From Phycisphaerales bacterium (lineage in GTDB: Bacteria > Planctomycetota > Phycisphaerae > Phycisphaerales > SM1A02), in contig SIAA01000003.1 of assembly GCA_009692045.1 (NCBI GenBank), positions 56,156 through 120,155 on the forward strand: a stretch of 64,000 bases of DNA, read 5' to 3'. A program made the position numbers and the translations under genes. Of the stretch, positions 44,006-52,377 are shown piece by piece. The notes under the pieces were generated by a model, which searched no databases, was not told the origin of the DNA, and saw only the letters and a program-made list of their open reading frames with translations. The stretch's first letter is position 1. Each line of letters begins with the position of its first letter.

Positions 44006-45723
44006 GTCTCAGTGTCGAAATCGCGGATGGCGCGGATCTCGGCGAATCTGCTCATGAGAATCTCAACGAGTTCGGGATCGAAGTGTTTCCCCGCCTCGGC
44101 GCGAATCACTTCAATGACGCGGGCTTCGGGCCACGGCTCCTTGTACGACCGTCGCGTCGACAGCGCGTCCAATACATCCGCCAGCCCCACTATGCGGGCA
44201 AAGAGAGGTATTTCCTCGCCTTTGCGGCCGCGGCGAACGCCCCCCTCTTCCACGCCGGGGTAGCCGGTACCGTCCCATCTCTCGTGATGGAGCAGGGCGA
44301 CCTCGCGGGCGGCTTCATCAAAGTCGGTGGGTTGTTCCTCAAAGAGTGCGCCGCCAATCTCAGCATGCTTCTTGACCTGCTCGAACTCACCGGCGTCGAG
44401 TCGTGCCGGCTTCTTCAGGATGGCGTCTGGGACACCCACCTTGCCCACATCATGCAACTTGGCGGCGATGCGAAGTCGATCGCGTTGCCGCTCGAAGTCG
44501 TGGCCGGCGAGTCCCCGGCGGCGCGCCCATTCTTCGAATACCACGCAGGCGTATCCCGAGACGCGCTCGACATGGGCACCCGTTTCAGTGGGGTCCCGGA
44601 TTTCAGCCATGCGGATCATGCGCAGGATGATGGACTCGGTGAGCTGGGCGCGCTCGATCGAACTCGCAACCACCCCTCCGAAGTGCTCAAGCAGCGCCTC
44701 ATCAGATTCACTAAACCGGTCGCGGTGGTTTCCCTCGCCATCGCGAGCATTGATCAACTCGATCAAGCCAAGAACTCTGCCGCCCCGCGTTTTCAGCGGT
44801 ACCGCGAGCAGTGAGATTGTCCGGTACCCGAGCAGCTGATCAAAGGAGGGATCAAAGCGGTAGGGATTGGATGTATCCAGCTGATAACAGTCGGGAATGT
44901 TGAGAGAGGATCCGCTCTGAGCCACCCACCCAGCGATACTCCGGTCGGATATCGGCAGGCGGAAGGTGGAAAACCGAGGGGTGCCGCCGGAGGCAGTGCG
45001 CCGGGCCAGCGACTCATTCTGGGCGAAGGCGAATCTAAGCGAGTCTCCCTCGCGTACAAAGATCGTCCCTGCGTCGGCACCGATCATCAGTCGGGCCTCC
45101 GTCAACACTCGTTCCATGAGCGCGTGAAAGTCTTGAATCTGATTCAGCTCCATGCCCAGATGCAACAACTCGTTGAGTCGCCCGCGCATTGTTCCGGGCT
45201 CGGAGTCAGCACAGATGGTGGCACTAGGAGATCGGCTCTCCAGCAGGTCTTGGGAGACTTGGCGTAGTTGCTTCTGCGCCCGCTGTAGCGCGGCGAGTGC
45301 GTCATTTCGGTCGATCACCGAGTCATAGGCGCGCACATGAACCATTACTCGGGCGCGTAACTCGGCGGCATCGACCCGGGGGCTTACGACATCGCAGGCG
45401 CCTGCCTCCAAGATTCGCACATTGCGCAGAGCATCGGGCTCAATCATAAACACCATGGGGATGGCGCTGGTTTCCGCAGACTCCTTCAACTTGGTCAGAA
45501 GCGCCAGCGATGTGGCGAACTCGCCCTCATGCACCACGACCAGCACAGTCATTGGGCAAAGTCGGATGCACTCATCGAGTGCATCGTGCAGGCGCTGACA
45601 CGAGTGCACCATCAAACCGCTGGCGCGTTCGAGTAACTCGGCAGGTCCGCCAGCGACTGGCGGAGAGGGATCCACGACCAAGACCGCCTGACTCGCATGG
45701 AACTCGGTTCGGGAAAAGGGCAT
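44002..45723 (-). CDS. HD-GYP protein with degenerate receiver and GAF domains
   Basis: A 573-residue probable cyclic-di-GMP phosphodiesterase. Residues about 12-130 have a receiver fold, but the phosphoacceptor Asp position reads VVVHEGEF and the conserved Lys is VSPRVD, so it is probably not phosphorylated. A GAF domain spans about 190-345. The HD-GYP domain (about 365-560) has RIAAKLHDVGKVGVPD, HHERWDGTGYPG and RIVGLADVLDALSTRRSYK, with metal ligands intact. Start is ATG 45723; a TTG three codons earlier is less likely. It heads the chain with apbE and a HAD phosphatase. Expected action: linearising c-di-GMP in response to a ligand of the GAF domain. Confidence 0.9.
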   Translation of the reverse strand: MPFSRTEFHASQAVLVVDPSPPVAGGPAELLERASGLMVHSCQRLHDALDECIRLCPMTVLVVVHEGEFATSLALLTKLKESAETSAIPMVFMIEPDALRNVRILEAGACDVVSPRVDAAELRARVMVHVRAYDSVIDRNDALAALQRAQKQLRQVSQDLLESRSPSATICADSEPGTMRGRLNELLHLGMELNQIQDFHALMERVLTEARLMIGADAGTIFVREGDSLRFAFAQNESLARRTASGGTPRFSTFRLPISDRSIAGWVAQSGSSLNIPDCYQLDTSNPYRFDPSFDQLLGYRTISLLAVPLKTRGGRVLGLIELINARDGEGNHRDRFSESDEALLEHFGGVVASSIERAQLTESIILRMIRMAEIRDPTETGAHVERVSGYACVVFEEWARRRGLAGHDFERQRDRLRIAAKLHDVGKVGVPDAILKKPARLDAGEFEQVKKHAEIGGALFEEQPTDFDEAAREVALLHHERWDGTGYPGVEEGGVRRGRKGEEIPLFARIVGLADVLDALSTRRSYKEPWPEARVIEVIRAEAGKHFDPELVEILMSRFAEIRAIRDFDTET

Positions 45724-45749
45724 ACAACACAATCCTATCGAAGGTGTGG

Positions 45750-46946
45750 CTACGATCGCCGACGCGCCTGCGGAGCCGAGGGAACCTTGGGCTGGTTGGT
45801 GGCTTTGCTCATGATGTTGGAAACGCTCCCCGATGGGGAGGGCTCGATCCTCGCGAAGATGATCCGCCCGGCGCTGGTCTGCACCGAGTTCGAAGTTGAG
45901 ACTGAAACGACTTGTCCGACCATGGCGGCTCCTGCCTCGACAACCACCATGGTTCCATCAGGGAGGTGACCGACTCCCTGTCCCGTCTGTTCACCGACCC
46001 GGGTGATTTCAATCTCGATCAGATCGCCGGGAAGTGAGGTTGGACGCAGAGATCCCGAGAGGTCATGGAGGTTTATGACCTGTACCTGATGAATTGCTGC
46101 AACTTGGGCGAGGGCGGAGTCAGTCGTTGCGAGGCGCATTCCCTCGCGGCGTGCCAGATCCACCAAAGCGCGATCAACGGAGATGCCTTGGGCGCGGTGA
46201 TTGTCGATGGAGACTTCGATTTTGGGATCCGCCTGCAGACGCCCCACCACATCCAACCCTCGTTTGCCGCTCAGGCGCTTGCGGCGATCGGGGCTGTCGG
46301 CCAGAGCCTGCAACTCGTCCACCACGAAACGCGGCACTAGGAGGGGCGCGTCCAGCAATCCGGAGGCTCCAAGAAACTCAACGCGACCATCAATGAGCAC
46401 AGAGGTGTCGAGGAGGATTGGTCTGACACCTCGGGTCTGTCGGGAGAACTCGACATAGGGAATCACCAAGCGGAAATCATCCTTGGTTGTCAGCACTACC
46501 GAGACGGAGAGGTAGCAGACGACGAGACCAACCACGACTTTAGACAGCCCCAGCCAGATGGCGCGAGGGCCCTCGTTGAGTCCCCATGCGCCCGCAACCG
46601 TGTCAATTAAACTGCCTACTGCCAGCGCCGCCACCAGCCCCAAGCAGACGCCCAGATAAACACCAACGATGGAAGTTAGGCGCTTGTTGGGAGTCAGGGC
46701 ATCCAAGAGGAGCACAGCAAGGCCGACTCCAGCGCTGGCGACAATCGTTCCCACGACCTCGGCGAAATCAAACTCGACCGAGGCGCTTGTGCTCGAGACG
46801 GTGAGCATGGTGGTAACCACCAGCAACACCACGAAGATCAGCCTCACAGTGAACAACAGGAATGGGGGTCGGCGATCTATTTCGCGCCCGGACCCCGCTG
46901 CGATGTTGCCAACATCCGCGTGAGCGTCTTGGGGTAGTTCAGCCAC
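45750..46946 (-). CDS. YacL-type PIN/TRAM domain membrane protein
   Basis: A 398-residue protein with four transmembrane helices (about residues 30-155), a PIN nuclease-like domain (about 175-285) and a TRAM RNA-binding domain (about 295-360). PIN acidic residues are visible in ILLDTSVLIDGRV, VPRFVVDELQALADS and VDRALVDLARREGMRLATTD; TRAM has GDLIEIEITRVGEQTGQGVG and LPDGTMVVVEAGAAMVG. The layout matches the Bacillus YacL family, proposed membrane-tethered RNA-associated proteins of unknown role. It ends 26 bases from the HD-GYP gene start. Confidence 0.92.
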   Translation of the reverse strand: MAELPQDAHADVGNIAAGSGREIDRRPPFLLFTVRLIFVVLLVVTTMLTVSSTSASVEFDFAEVVGTIVASAGVGLAVLLLDALTPNKRLTSIVGVYLGVCLGLVAALAVGSLIDTVAGAWGLNEGPRAIWLGLSKVVVGLVVCYLSVSVVLTTKDDFRLVIPYVEFSRQTRGVRPILLDTSVLIDGRVEFLGASGLLDAPLLVPRFVVDELQALADSPDRRKRLSGKRGLDVVGRLQADPKIEVSIDNHRAQGISVDRALVDLARREGMRLATTDSALAQVAAIHQVQVINLHDLSGSLRPTSLPGDLIEIEITRVGEQTGQGVGHLPDGTMVVVEAGAAMVGQVVSVSTSNSVQTSAGRIIFARIEPSPSGSVSNIMSKATNQPKVPSAPQARRRS

Positions 46947-47009
46947 CGCTCCATCCTACGCCCCATGATCGAGCCGCAAGTCCATCGATGCGAGTACGAT
47001 GCCACTTCG

Positions 47010-47134
47010 GTGCTAGCGGAGGACGGCCGGGCCCGCGAGGCGGGTGTCTCGTGAATCTGGTCAGGGCCTGACGGCAGCAGCCATAAGCGTCGTCGTCCGA
47101 GCTCTCGGTTACCTGGTCGTCCTCCGCTGCGCAC
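47010..47134 (+). ncRNA. ffs: Signal recognition particle RNA (small bacterial type)
   Basis: The SRP domain IV core GGTCAGGGCCTGACGGCAGC (47059-47078) continues AGCC, matching the GGUCAGG...GNAGCAGC consensus with both asymmetric loops. A long terminal helix closes it: GCGGAGGACGGCC at 47016-47028 pairs with GGTCGTCCTCCGC at 47115-47127 with one G-T wobble, and GTGC/GCAC extend the ends. The about 115-125-nt hairpin matches 4.5S size. The apical tetraloop is TGAC (47069-47072) instead of the usual GGAA. The gene lies 38 bases before dnaX, a linkage also seen in Bacillus and actinobacteria. Ends are estimated from base pairing. Confidence 0.93.
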
Positions 47135-47171
47135 TGAGTTTGATCCCCAGCAGTCCCAAGCACTACCGAGC

Positions 47172-48710
47172 ATGGCAGCGAAGCGAACACCAAACAAAGA
47201 GGCGATTCCCCAGGTTGGGCCTGAATCCGTTCCATATCAGGTGTTGGCGCGACGGTATCGGTCTCGGACCTTCACCGAGCTAGTGGGGCAGGAGTCGATT
47301 GCGCGAACCCTGCAGAATGCCATCGATCTGAAGCGAACCGCCCATGCCTACCTCTTCTGTGGAACTCGGGGAGTGGGCAAGACATCAACCGCCCGAATCT
47401 TTGCCGCTGCGCTCAATGCAGTTGACACTCTCTCGGAGCGCGATGCCATCAAGGCCGCCATCATGCGCGGCGATGACATTGATGTCATCGAGATCGACGG
47501 TGCCAGTAATCGAGGAGTGGATGATGCCCGCGACCTGATCTCGGGGGCAGGTCTCGCTCCCAGCCGCAGCCCCTACAAGATCTACATCATTGATGAAGTG
47601 CACATGCTTACGCAGCCAGCATTCAATGCCCTGCTGAAGACGATGGAGGAACCGCCAGCGCATGTCAAGTTCATCCTCTGCACAACTGAGGCGCACAAAG
47701 TGCCAGCCACCATTCAGTCGCGCTGTCAGCGCTTTGACTTTCGCAATATCGGGACGGTTGCCATAGCAGGGCACTTGCGCGAGGTGCTGCAAGGGGAGTC
47801 CATCGAGGCTGACGACTCAGTGGTACTTCAGGTTGCACGCCTCGCCAATGGGTCGATGCGCGATGGTTTGAGCCTGCTGGAGCGCCTGATCGCCGGGGCG
47901 CGCGGGCGCATCGATGCGGCTATGGCGCGCGAGGTGCTAGGACTGCCAGATGAAGAGGCATTGAGTGGAGTGATCGCCGCGATTGCTAAGAGTGATCCCC
48001 ATGCCGGACTCATGGCCGTGGGAGCACTCATCGACAACGGAATGGCCTGTGACCACGCGCTGGAGGTGCTCGCTGCACGGATCCGTGACGCCATGGTGTG
48101 CCGCACCTGTGGATCTGCCGCCGGTTTGGTTGATTTGAGTGCAGAGGTAGTGAGCACTCTCACCGCTCAGGTGGCGCACTTGGCGCCGGAAGATCTGGCA
48201 CACATGGTGGCGCTATGTGATGCGTCGGCGCGGAATGCGCGCGGAAGCGCCATTTCTCGCACACTGCTCGATGCCACGGTGGTGCGATTGTGCCTGCATG
48301 AGACCTTCGCCAGTGCGGCAAGCCTGCTCCATTCGAGTGCGGTACTGCCCGAGCAAAAAAAAAAGCCTGAGCTAGTTGGGGGAGCGCCCGCGCCAGTTCG
48401 CGCGCCAGCGCCCGCGCCAGTTCGCGCGCCAGCGCCCGCGCCGGTTCGCGCGCCAGCGCCCGCGCCAGTTCGCGCGCCAGCGCCCGCGCCAGTTCGCGCG
48501 CCAGCCCCGCAACCATCAGCTTCGCCGGGGGAACCCTCCTCGGCAAAGGTTCCATCCCGCGAGGTTCTCAGCGCGCATCCGTTGGTACGCGAAGTCATGG
48601 AGGTGTTTGACGCATCGTGGCTGAGGGCCGCGCCTGCGAGCAATCATCCATCGGCAGCACTGCCTTCTCCCCCACCCTCCTCACCAAAGAGCGAGTCCGG
48701 CCATGAGTGA
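47172..48710 (+). CDS. dnaX: DNA polymerase III subunits gamma/tau
   Basis: A 512-residue clamp-loader ATPase with PYQVLARRYRSRTFTELVGQ, Walker A GTRGVGKTSTARIF, Walker B IYIIDEVHMLT, TTEAHKVPATIQSRCQRFDF and SANGSMRDGLSLLE-like LANGSMRDGLSLLE. The zinc module after Walker A (normally four Cys) has none and is shortened. Residues about 230-390 are clamp-loader domain III. A run of ten A at 48355-48364 (codons for QKKK) is followed by TGA in the -1 frame and TAG in the +1 frame within about ten bases, so slippage would give a gamma-like protein of about 398 residues. A 24-base tandem repeat encoding APAPVRAP follows, then a conserved HPLVREVMEVFDA end. It overlaps recR by eight bases. Confidence 0.96.
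   Translation: MAAKRTPNKEAIPQVGPESVPYQVLARRYRSRTFTELVGQESIARTLQNAIDLKRTAHAYLFCGTRGVGKTSTARIFAAALNAVDTLSERDAIKAAIMRGDDIDVIEIDGASNRGVDDARDLISGAGLAPSRSPYKIYIIDEVHMLTQPAFNALLKTMEEPPAHVKFILCTTEAHKVPATIQSRCQRFDFRNIGTVAIAGHLREVLQGESIEADDSVVLQVARLANGSMRDGLSLLERLIAGARGRIDAAMAREVLGLPDEEALSGVIAAIAKSDPHAGLMAVGALIDNGMACDHALEVLAARIRDAMVCRTCGSAAGLVDLSAEVVSTLTAQVAHLAPEDLAHMVALCDASARNARGSAISRTLLDATVVRLCLHETFASAASLLHSSAVLPEQKKKPELVGGAPAPVRAPAPAPVRAPAPAPVRAPAPAPVRAPAPAPVRAPAPQPSASPGEPSSAKVPSREVLSAHPLVREVMEVFDASWLRAAPASNHPSAALPSPPPSSPKSESGHE
48355..48364 (+). promoter_or_regulatory. A10 slippery run in dnaX, candidate programmed frameshift/slippage site
   Basis: Ten consecutive A followed by G, in frame CAA AAA AAA AAG. 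A -1 shift reads GCC TGA directly after (stop at 48368-48370); a +1 shift reads AGC CTG AGC TAG (stop at 48373-48375). This parallels E. coli dnaX (ribosomal -1 frameshift) and Thermus dnaX (polymerase slippage on A9), both of which make gamma and tau. I saw no clear upstream SD-like enhancer; the GC-rich repeat downstream could form structure. Confidence 0.75.
48384..48503 (+). repeat. Five tandem 24-base repeats inside dnaX (APAPVRAP)
   Basis: Five in-frame copies of a 24-base unit encode APAPVRAP and are identical except for a CCA-to-CCG change in the third copy. The Pro/Ala/Arg linker separates the clamp-loader part from the short tau-specific end. Copy number should be prone to change by replication slippage. 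Confidence 0.92.
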
Positions 48711-49344
48711 TGGCAGCCCCAGAAGCGGGGCCTATCCAGCCTCGATGGTGCGATTGGTTGAGGCATTTGTGCAGCTTCCCGGAATCGGTCGCCGCAGTGC
48801 CGAGCGTCTGGCCTTCTGGGTCCTCAAGGCTTCGCCGGAAGAAGCAGAGGCGCTGGCTCAGGCGATTCAAGTGGTGAAGCGGACAGTTCGTCACTGCGAC
48901 ATCTGTTGGAATCTCGCTGATGCCACACCATGCCCAATCTGCGCCGACCCTCGCCGCGATGGCGGAACTGTGCTGGTGGTGGAGCAGCCCAAGGATGTGT
49001 TGAGCCTCGAACAGACCGCAATGTTTCGTGGCGTCTTTCATGTGCTGATGGGCCGCATCGATCCGCTGTCGGGAATCGGACCTGAGAGCCTGACCATCAA
49101 CGATCTCGTGGCGCGCGTGCGTGATCCTGGGAAAAATGCGGGAGGGGTTCCCATTCACGAGGTGATACTTGGACTGAATCCCGACATGGAGGGTGACAGT
49201 ACGGCTCTGATCGTGGCGGAACGACTTGCGCTCGACAAGGTGCGGGTGACTCGGCTGGCCCGAGGATTACCCAGCGGCTCCCAGATTGAGTTTGCTAACC
49301 GCGCTGCGCTCGCTGACGCGATCGCTTTGCGCCAGGACCTGTGA
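48703..49344 (+). CDS. recR: Recombination protein RecR
   Basis: A 213-residue protein of the RecFOR pathway, loading RecA onto SSB-coated gaps. Helix-hairpin-helix LPGIGRRSAERLAFWVL, zinc finger CDIC-x9-CPIC (about 66-82), and the Toprim domain (about 87-180) with VLVVEQPKDVLSLEQT and HEVILGLNPDMEGDSTA are all present. It overlaps dnaX by eight bases, the conserved dnaX-recR pairing, and its last 50 bases overlap the convergent uvrA 3' end. Confidence 0.96.
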   Translation: MSDGSPRSGAYPASMVRLVEAFVQLPGIGRRSAERLAFWVLKASPEEAEALAQAIQVVKRTVRHCDICWNLADATPCPICADPRRDGGTVLVVEQPKDVLSLEQTAMFRGVFHVLMGRIDPLSGIGPESLTINDLVARVRDPGKNAGGVPIHEVILGLNPDMEGDSTALIVAERLALDKVRVTRLARGLPSGSQIEFANRAALADAIALRQDL

Positions 49345-52261
49345 CTCCGCTCGCGGTCGTGCCACTCGGCGATTTGGCATGTCCCCTGAGCGCACCGGCC
49401 AAGAATGCGGCCGTGTGCCCTATGTTGTTCGCGGCCACAGTTTCCGGTGTTCCCACGGCGACAAGAGACCCTCCCTCATCGCCTCCCTCGGGTCCCAAAT
49501 CAATGATCCAGTCGGCGCACTTGATCACTTCGAGATTGTGTTCAATCACCACTAGTGAGTGACCCGCATCCGCGAGTCGATTCAGCACCAGCAGCAGGCG
49601 GGCAACATCTTCAAAGTGCAGCCCAGTAGTGGGTTCGTCTAGCACATACAGGGTGTGCCCCTGACCGGAGGATCCCAGCTCGGTCGCGAGTTTCACCCGC
49701 TGCGCCTCGCCACCTGAAAGAGTCGTCGAAGCTTGTCCCAACTGGACATATCCCAGCCCGACCTCTCTCAGACATTCGAGCATGCGGAAAACACGAGGGT
49801 AGAACTCGAAGAAGGCACAGGCGTCCTCCACCGTCATGTCGAGCACATCGGCGATGGTGCGTCCCTTGAGATGAACCTCGGTCGTTTCGCGGTTGTATCG
49901 GTTCCCCTTGCACACTTCGCAGGTGACAAACACATCAGGGAGAAAGTGCATCTCGATGCGTCTGACTCCCTGGCCCTGGCAGGCTTCGCACCTTCCGCCC
50001 TTCACATTGAAGGAGAAGCGGCCGGGCTCGTAGCCGCGAATCAGCGCCTCGGGAGTGCGGGCAAACAGACTGCGGATGTGATCGAAAATGCCGGTGTAGG
50101 TCGCAGGATTACTGCGCGGTGTTCGACCGATTGGCGACTGGTCGACCTCTACTACTCGCTCAACCTGCGCAATGCCCTTGATCGAGCCATGGCTCCCCGG
50201 CGGATCCTTGCTGCCATTGAGAGCGACCTTCAAGCTGGTCAACAGGATGTCATTCACCAGAGTGCTCTTGCCGCTTCCGGACACGCCGGTCACGCAGACG
50301 ATGCCGCCGAGCGGGAAAGAAACATCGATGCCTTGGAGATTGTTGGCCGTGGCCCCGAGAACCTGCACCGCGCGTCTCGGTTGCAGAGCCCGGCGTCTGC
50401 TGGGAAGGGGAATCTGCTTTCGCCCCGAAAGATACTGAGCCGTGAGACTCTCTTCGTGCCTGCAAACTTCCTCCACCGTGCCTTGCGCCACCACTAGTCC
50501 TCCGTGGCGACCCGGCCCAGGCCCGATGTCGATCAGGTGATCGCAGGAGCGAATCATCTCCTCATCGTGTTCAACCACCAGAACGCTGTTGCCGATGTCA
50601 GTCAGCCTGCGCAGGGTCTTTATGAGTCGAGCGTTGTCGCGCTGATGCAAACCGATGGTTGGTTCGTCGAGCACATAGCACACGCCAACCAGCCCGGATC
50701 CCACCTGAGTGGCGAGTCGAATGCGCTGTGCCTCGCCCCCGGAGAGCGTGGCGCTACCTCGATCGAGTGTGAGATAGCCCAAGCCAACAGACTCAAGGAA
50801 TCCCAGCCGCGCCATCACCTCCTTGAGAATCGGGGCGGCAATGGGGCGCACGGCGCTGCTCATCTCGGCTGCGCCGATGAACTCGATGGCTCGAGCGATG
50901 GGGAGCGATGAGAGATCGGCGATGCTGAGACGCCTGCCTTGCCCCACCAGATGCACCGCCAGCGCGGCGCGGTGCAATCGCTTCCCCCCGCAGTCCGGAC
51001 AGGTGATTTGCCTCAAGTAGCTGCGCAAGCGCTCCCGCACTAGTTCGCTCGTAGTTTCGAGGTACCTGCGACGCAGGTTGGGAATCACTCCTTCAAACTT
51101 GAGTCCTGGCCGCGCCTCCGCATGGGTATTCCCATATAGAAGCGTGGCAAGCAAGTCGGGGGGCAGCGCCGCAATGGGAGTGTCGCGTTCAATCCCGGCA
51201 CCGTCACAAAACTTGCGTAGGGCACGACCATAGCGCGCATTCATGACGGGGCCGAAGCGGTGGAATGGCTCGATGGCGCGAGCCGTCACGCCCTTGGATC
51301 GATCGGGGATGGCAAGGTCGGGATCAAACAACTCCACCACGCCAAGACCCGAGCACTTGGGGCAAGCACCCTGAGGGCTATTGAAGGAGAACAACCGAGG
51401 TTCGAGTTCCTCCAGACTGCAATCGGGATGCTCGACGCAGGAGAATCGGGTGCTGAATCGGCGCTCGGAGCAGGTGCCATCGGGATGCTCCGCAAGTACG
51501 AGCATTGACCCATCGCCGGTTCGCAGCGCAGTCTCCACGCTCTCCACCAGCCGCTGCCGATCGGCGGCCGAGACCACGAGTCGATCAACAACGGCTTCGA
51601 TCGAGTGCTTCTCGAAGCGCGCGAGACCCAGGGGATTCTCTCCACCCTTGCTCAGCGCCTCACGGATGTCAAGCACCTTGCCATTCACTCGCGCCCGCAT
51701 GAATCCCGCCCGCTGCAATCCCTCGAGCGCCTCGCGGTGGTGGCCCTTGCGCTGCCGCACCACGGGAGCGCAAACCTGAATCTTGCAGCCCGCTGCCGTG
51801 ATGGTCAGAGTCTCCACTATCTGGGTGGGATTTGTGGCGGCGATAGGGAGTCCACAAGTGTGCCCCTCCTCAGTTTGGTGCCAGCAGCTCGGTTCACCGC
51901 AGCGGGCGTAGAGCAGACGCAGGTAATCGTGGATCTCAGTCGTGGTCGCGACCGTCGATCGAGGTGAGTGGCCTCCCGAGCGTTGCTCGATGGCGATGGT
52001 GGGGGGTAGGCCCTCGATCGAGTCAACATCCGGCTTGTGCATCTGATTCAGGAACTGACGCGCATACGCGGAGAGGCTCTCCATGTACTTGCGCTGCCCC
52101 TCGGCAAAAATCGTGTCGAAAGCAAGCGAACTCTTACCCGATCCCGAGACGCCGGTCAGCACCACGAGGCGATCGCGCTGGATGTCTAGGTTCAGCGACT
52201 GGAGATTGTGCTCTCTTGCGCCCCGGATCGAGATGCACGACTTTGAAGGCGGGTTGCTCAT
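49295..52261 (-). CDS. uvrA: Excinuclease ABC subunit A
   Basis: A 988-residue damage-recognition ATPase of nucleotide excision repair. First ATPase: Walker A GVSGSGKSSLAFDTIFAEGQ, then QFLNQMHKPDVDSIEGLPPT and RSTVATTTEIHDYLRLLYAR. Zinc fingers CPKCSGLG and CEACQGQG...CEVCKG are visible, as are two ABC signatures (ATLSGGEAQRIRLATQ, TTLSGGEAQRVKLATE) and the second Walker A GVSGSGKSTLVNDIL. The first zinc module near residue 120 (CGEPSCWHQ...HTCGL) is atypical. The ATG at 52261 fits family N-termini (ISIRGAREHNLQSLNLDI follows). The C-terminal tail is basic and overlaps recR. No SOS box could be identified confidently. Confidence 0.96.
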   Translation of the reverse strand: MSNPPSKSCISIRGAREHNLQSLNLDIQRDRLVVLTGVSGSGKSSLAFDTIFAEGQRKYMESLSAYARQFLNQMHKPDVDSIEGLPPTIAIEQRSGGHSPRSTVATTTEIHDYLRLLYARCGEPSCWHQTEEGHTCGLPIAATNPTQIVETLTITAAGCKIQVCAPVVRQRKGHHREALEGLQRAGFMRARVNGKVLDIREALSKGGENPLGLARFEKHSIEAVVDRLVVSAADRQRLVESVETALRTGDGSMLVLAEHPDGTCSERRFSTRFSCVEHPDCSLEELEPRLFSFNSPQGACPKCSGLGVVELFDPDLAIPDRSKGVTARAIEPFHRFGPVMNARYGRALRKFCDGAGIERDTPIAALPPDLLATLLYGNTHAEARPGLKFEGVIPNLRRRYLETTSELVRERLRSYLRQITCPDCGGKRLHRAALAVHLVGQGRRLSIADLSSLPIARAIEFIGAAEMSSAVRPIAAPILKEVMARLGFLESVGLGYLTLDRGSATLSGGEAQRIRLATQVGSGLVGVCYVLDEPTIGLHQRDNARLIKTLRRLTDIGNSVLVVEHDEEMIRSCDHLIDIGPGPGRHGGLVVAQGTVEEVCRHEESLTAQYLSGRKQIPLPSRRRALQPRRAVQVLGATANNLQGIDVSFPLGGIVCVTGVSGSGKSTLVNDILLTSLKVALNGSKDPPGSHGSIKGIAQVERVVEVDQSPIGRTPRSNPATYTGIFDHIRSLFARTPEALIRGYEPGRFSFNVKGGRCEACQGQGVRRIEMHFLPDVFVTCEVCKGNRYNRETTEVHLKGRTIADVLDMTVEDACAFFEFYPRVFRMLECLREVGLGYVQLGQASTTLSGGEAQRVKLATELGSSGQGHTLYVLDEPTTGLHFEDVARLLLVLNRLADAGHSLVVIEHNLEVIKCADWIIDLGPEGGDEGGSLVAVGTPETVAANNIGHTAAFLAGALRGHAKSPSGTTASGVTGPGAKRSRQRAQRG

Positions 52262-52377
52262 GGTTTCGGTGCAGAGGGGTCGAAGTCTCAGGCTACGCGA
52301 ACCACTTGCAGTCTCCATGGGGCATGCCAAGCGACAGAGACGAAGCATTAGCCCTCAAGTTCAGTGAAAGTTGGGCT

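Noticed and set aside
48355..48364. A10 run as an assembly error making dnaX a pseudogene
   Set aside because: The zero frame continues through a linker to the conserved HPLVREVMEVFDA C-terminus and overlaps recR normally, so the annotated frame is intact; the run is better explained as a slippage site. A sequencing length error cannot be excluded without reads.
48384..48503. Regularly repeated 24-base units that could suggest a CRISPR array
   Set aside because: Units are directly tandem without spacers, in frame with dnaX, and encode a Pro/Ala/Arg linker.
49733..50497. 254-codon plus-strand frame
   Set aside because: Antisense to the zinc-finger and second ATPase regions of uvrA, no start signal or homology.
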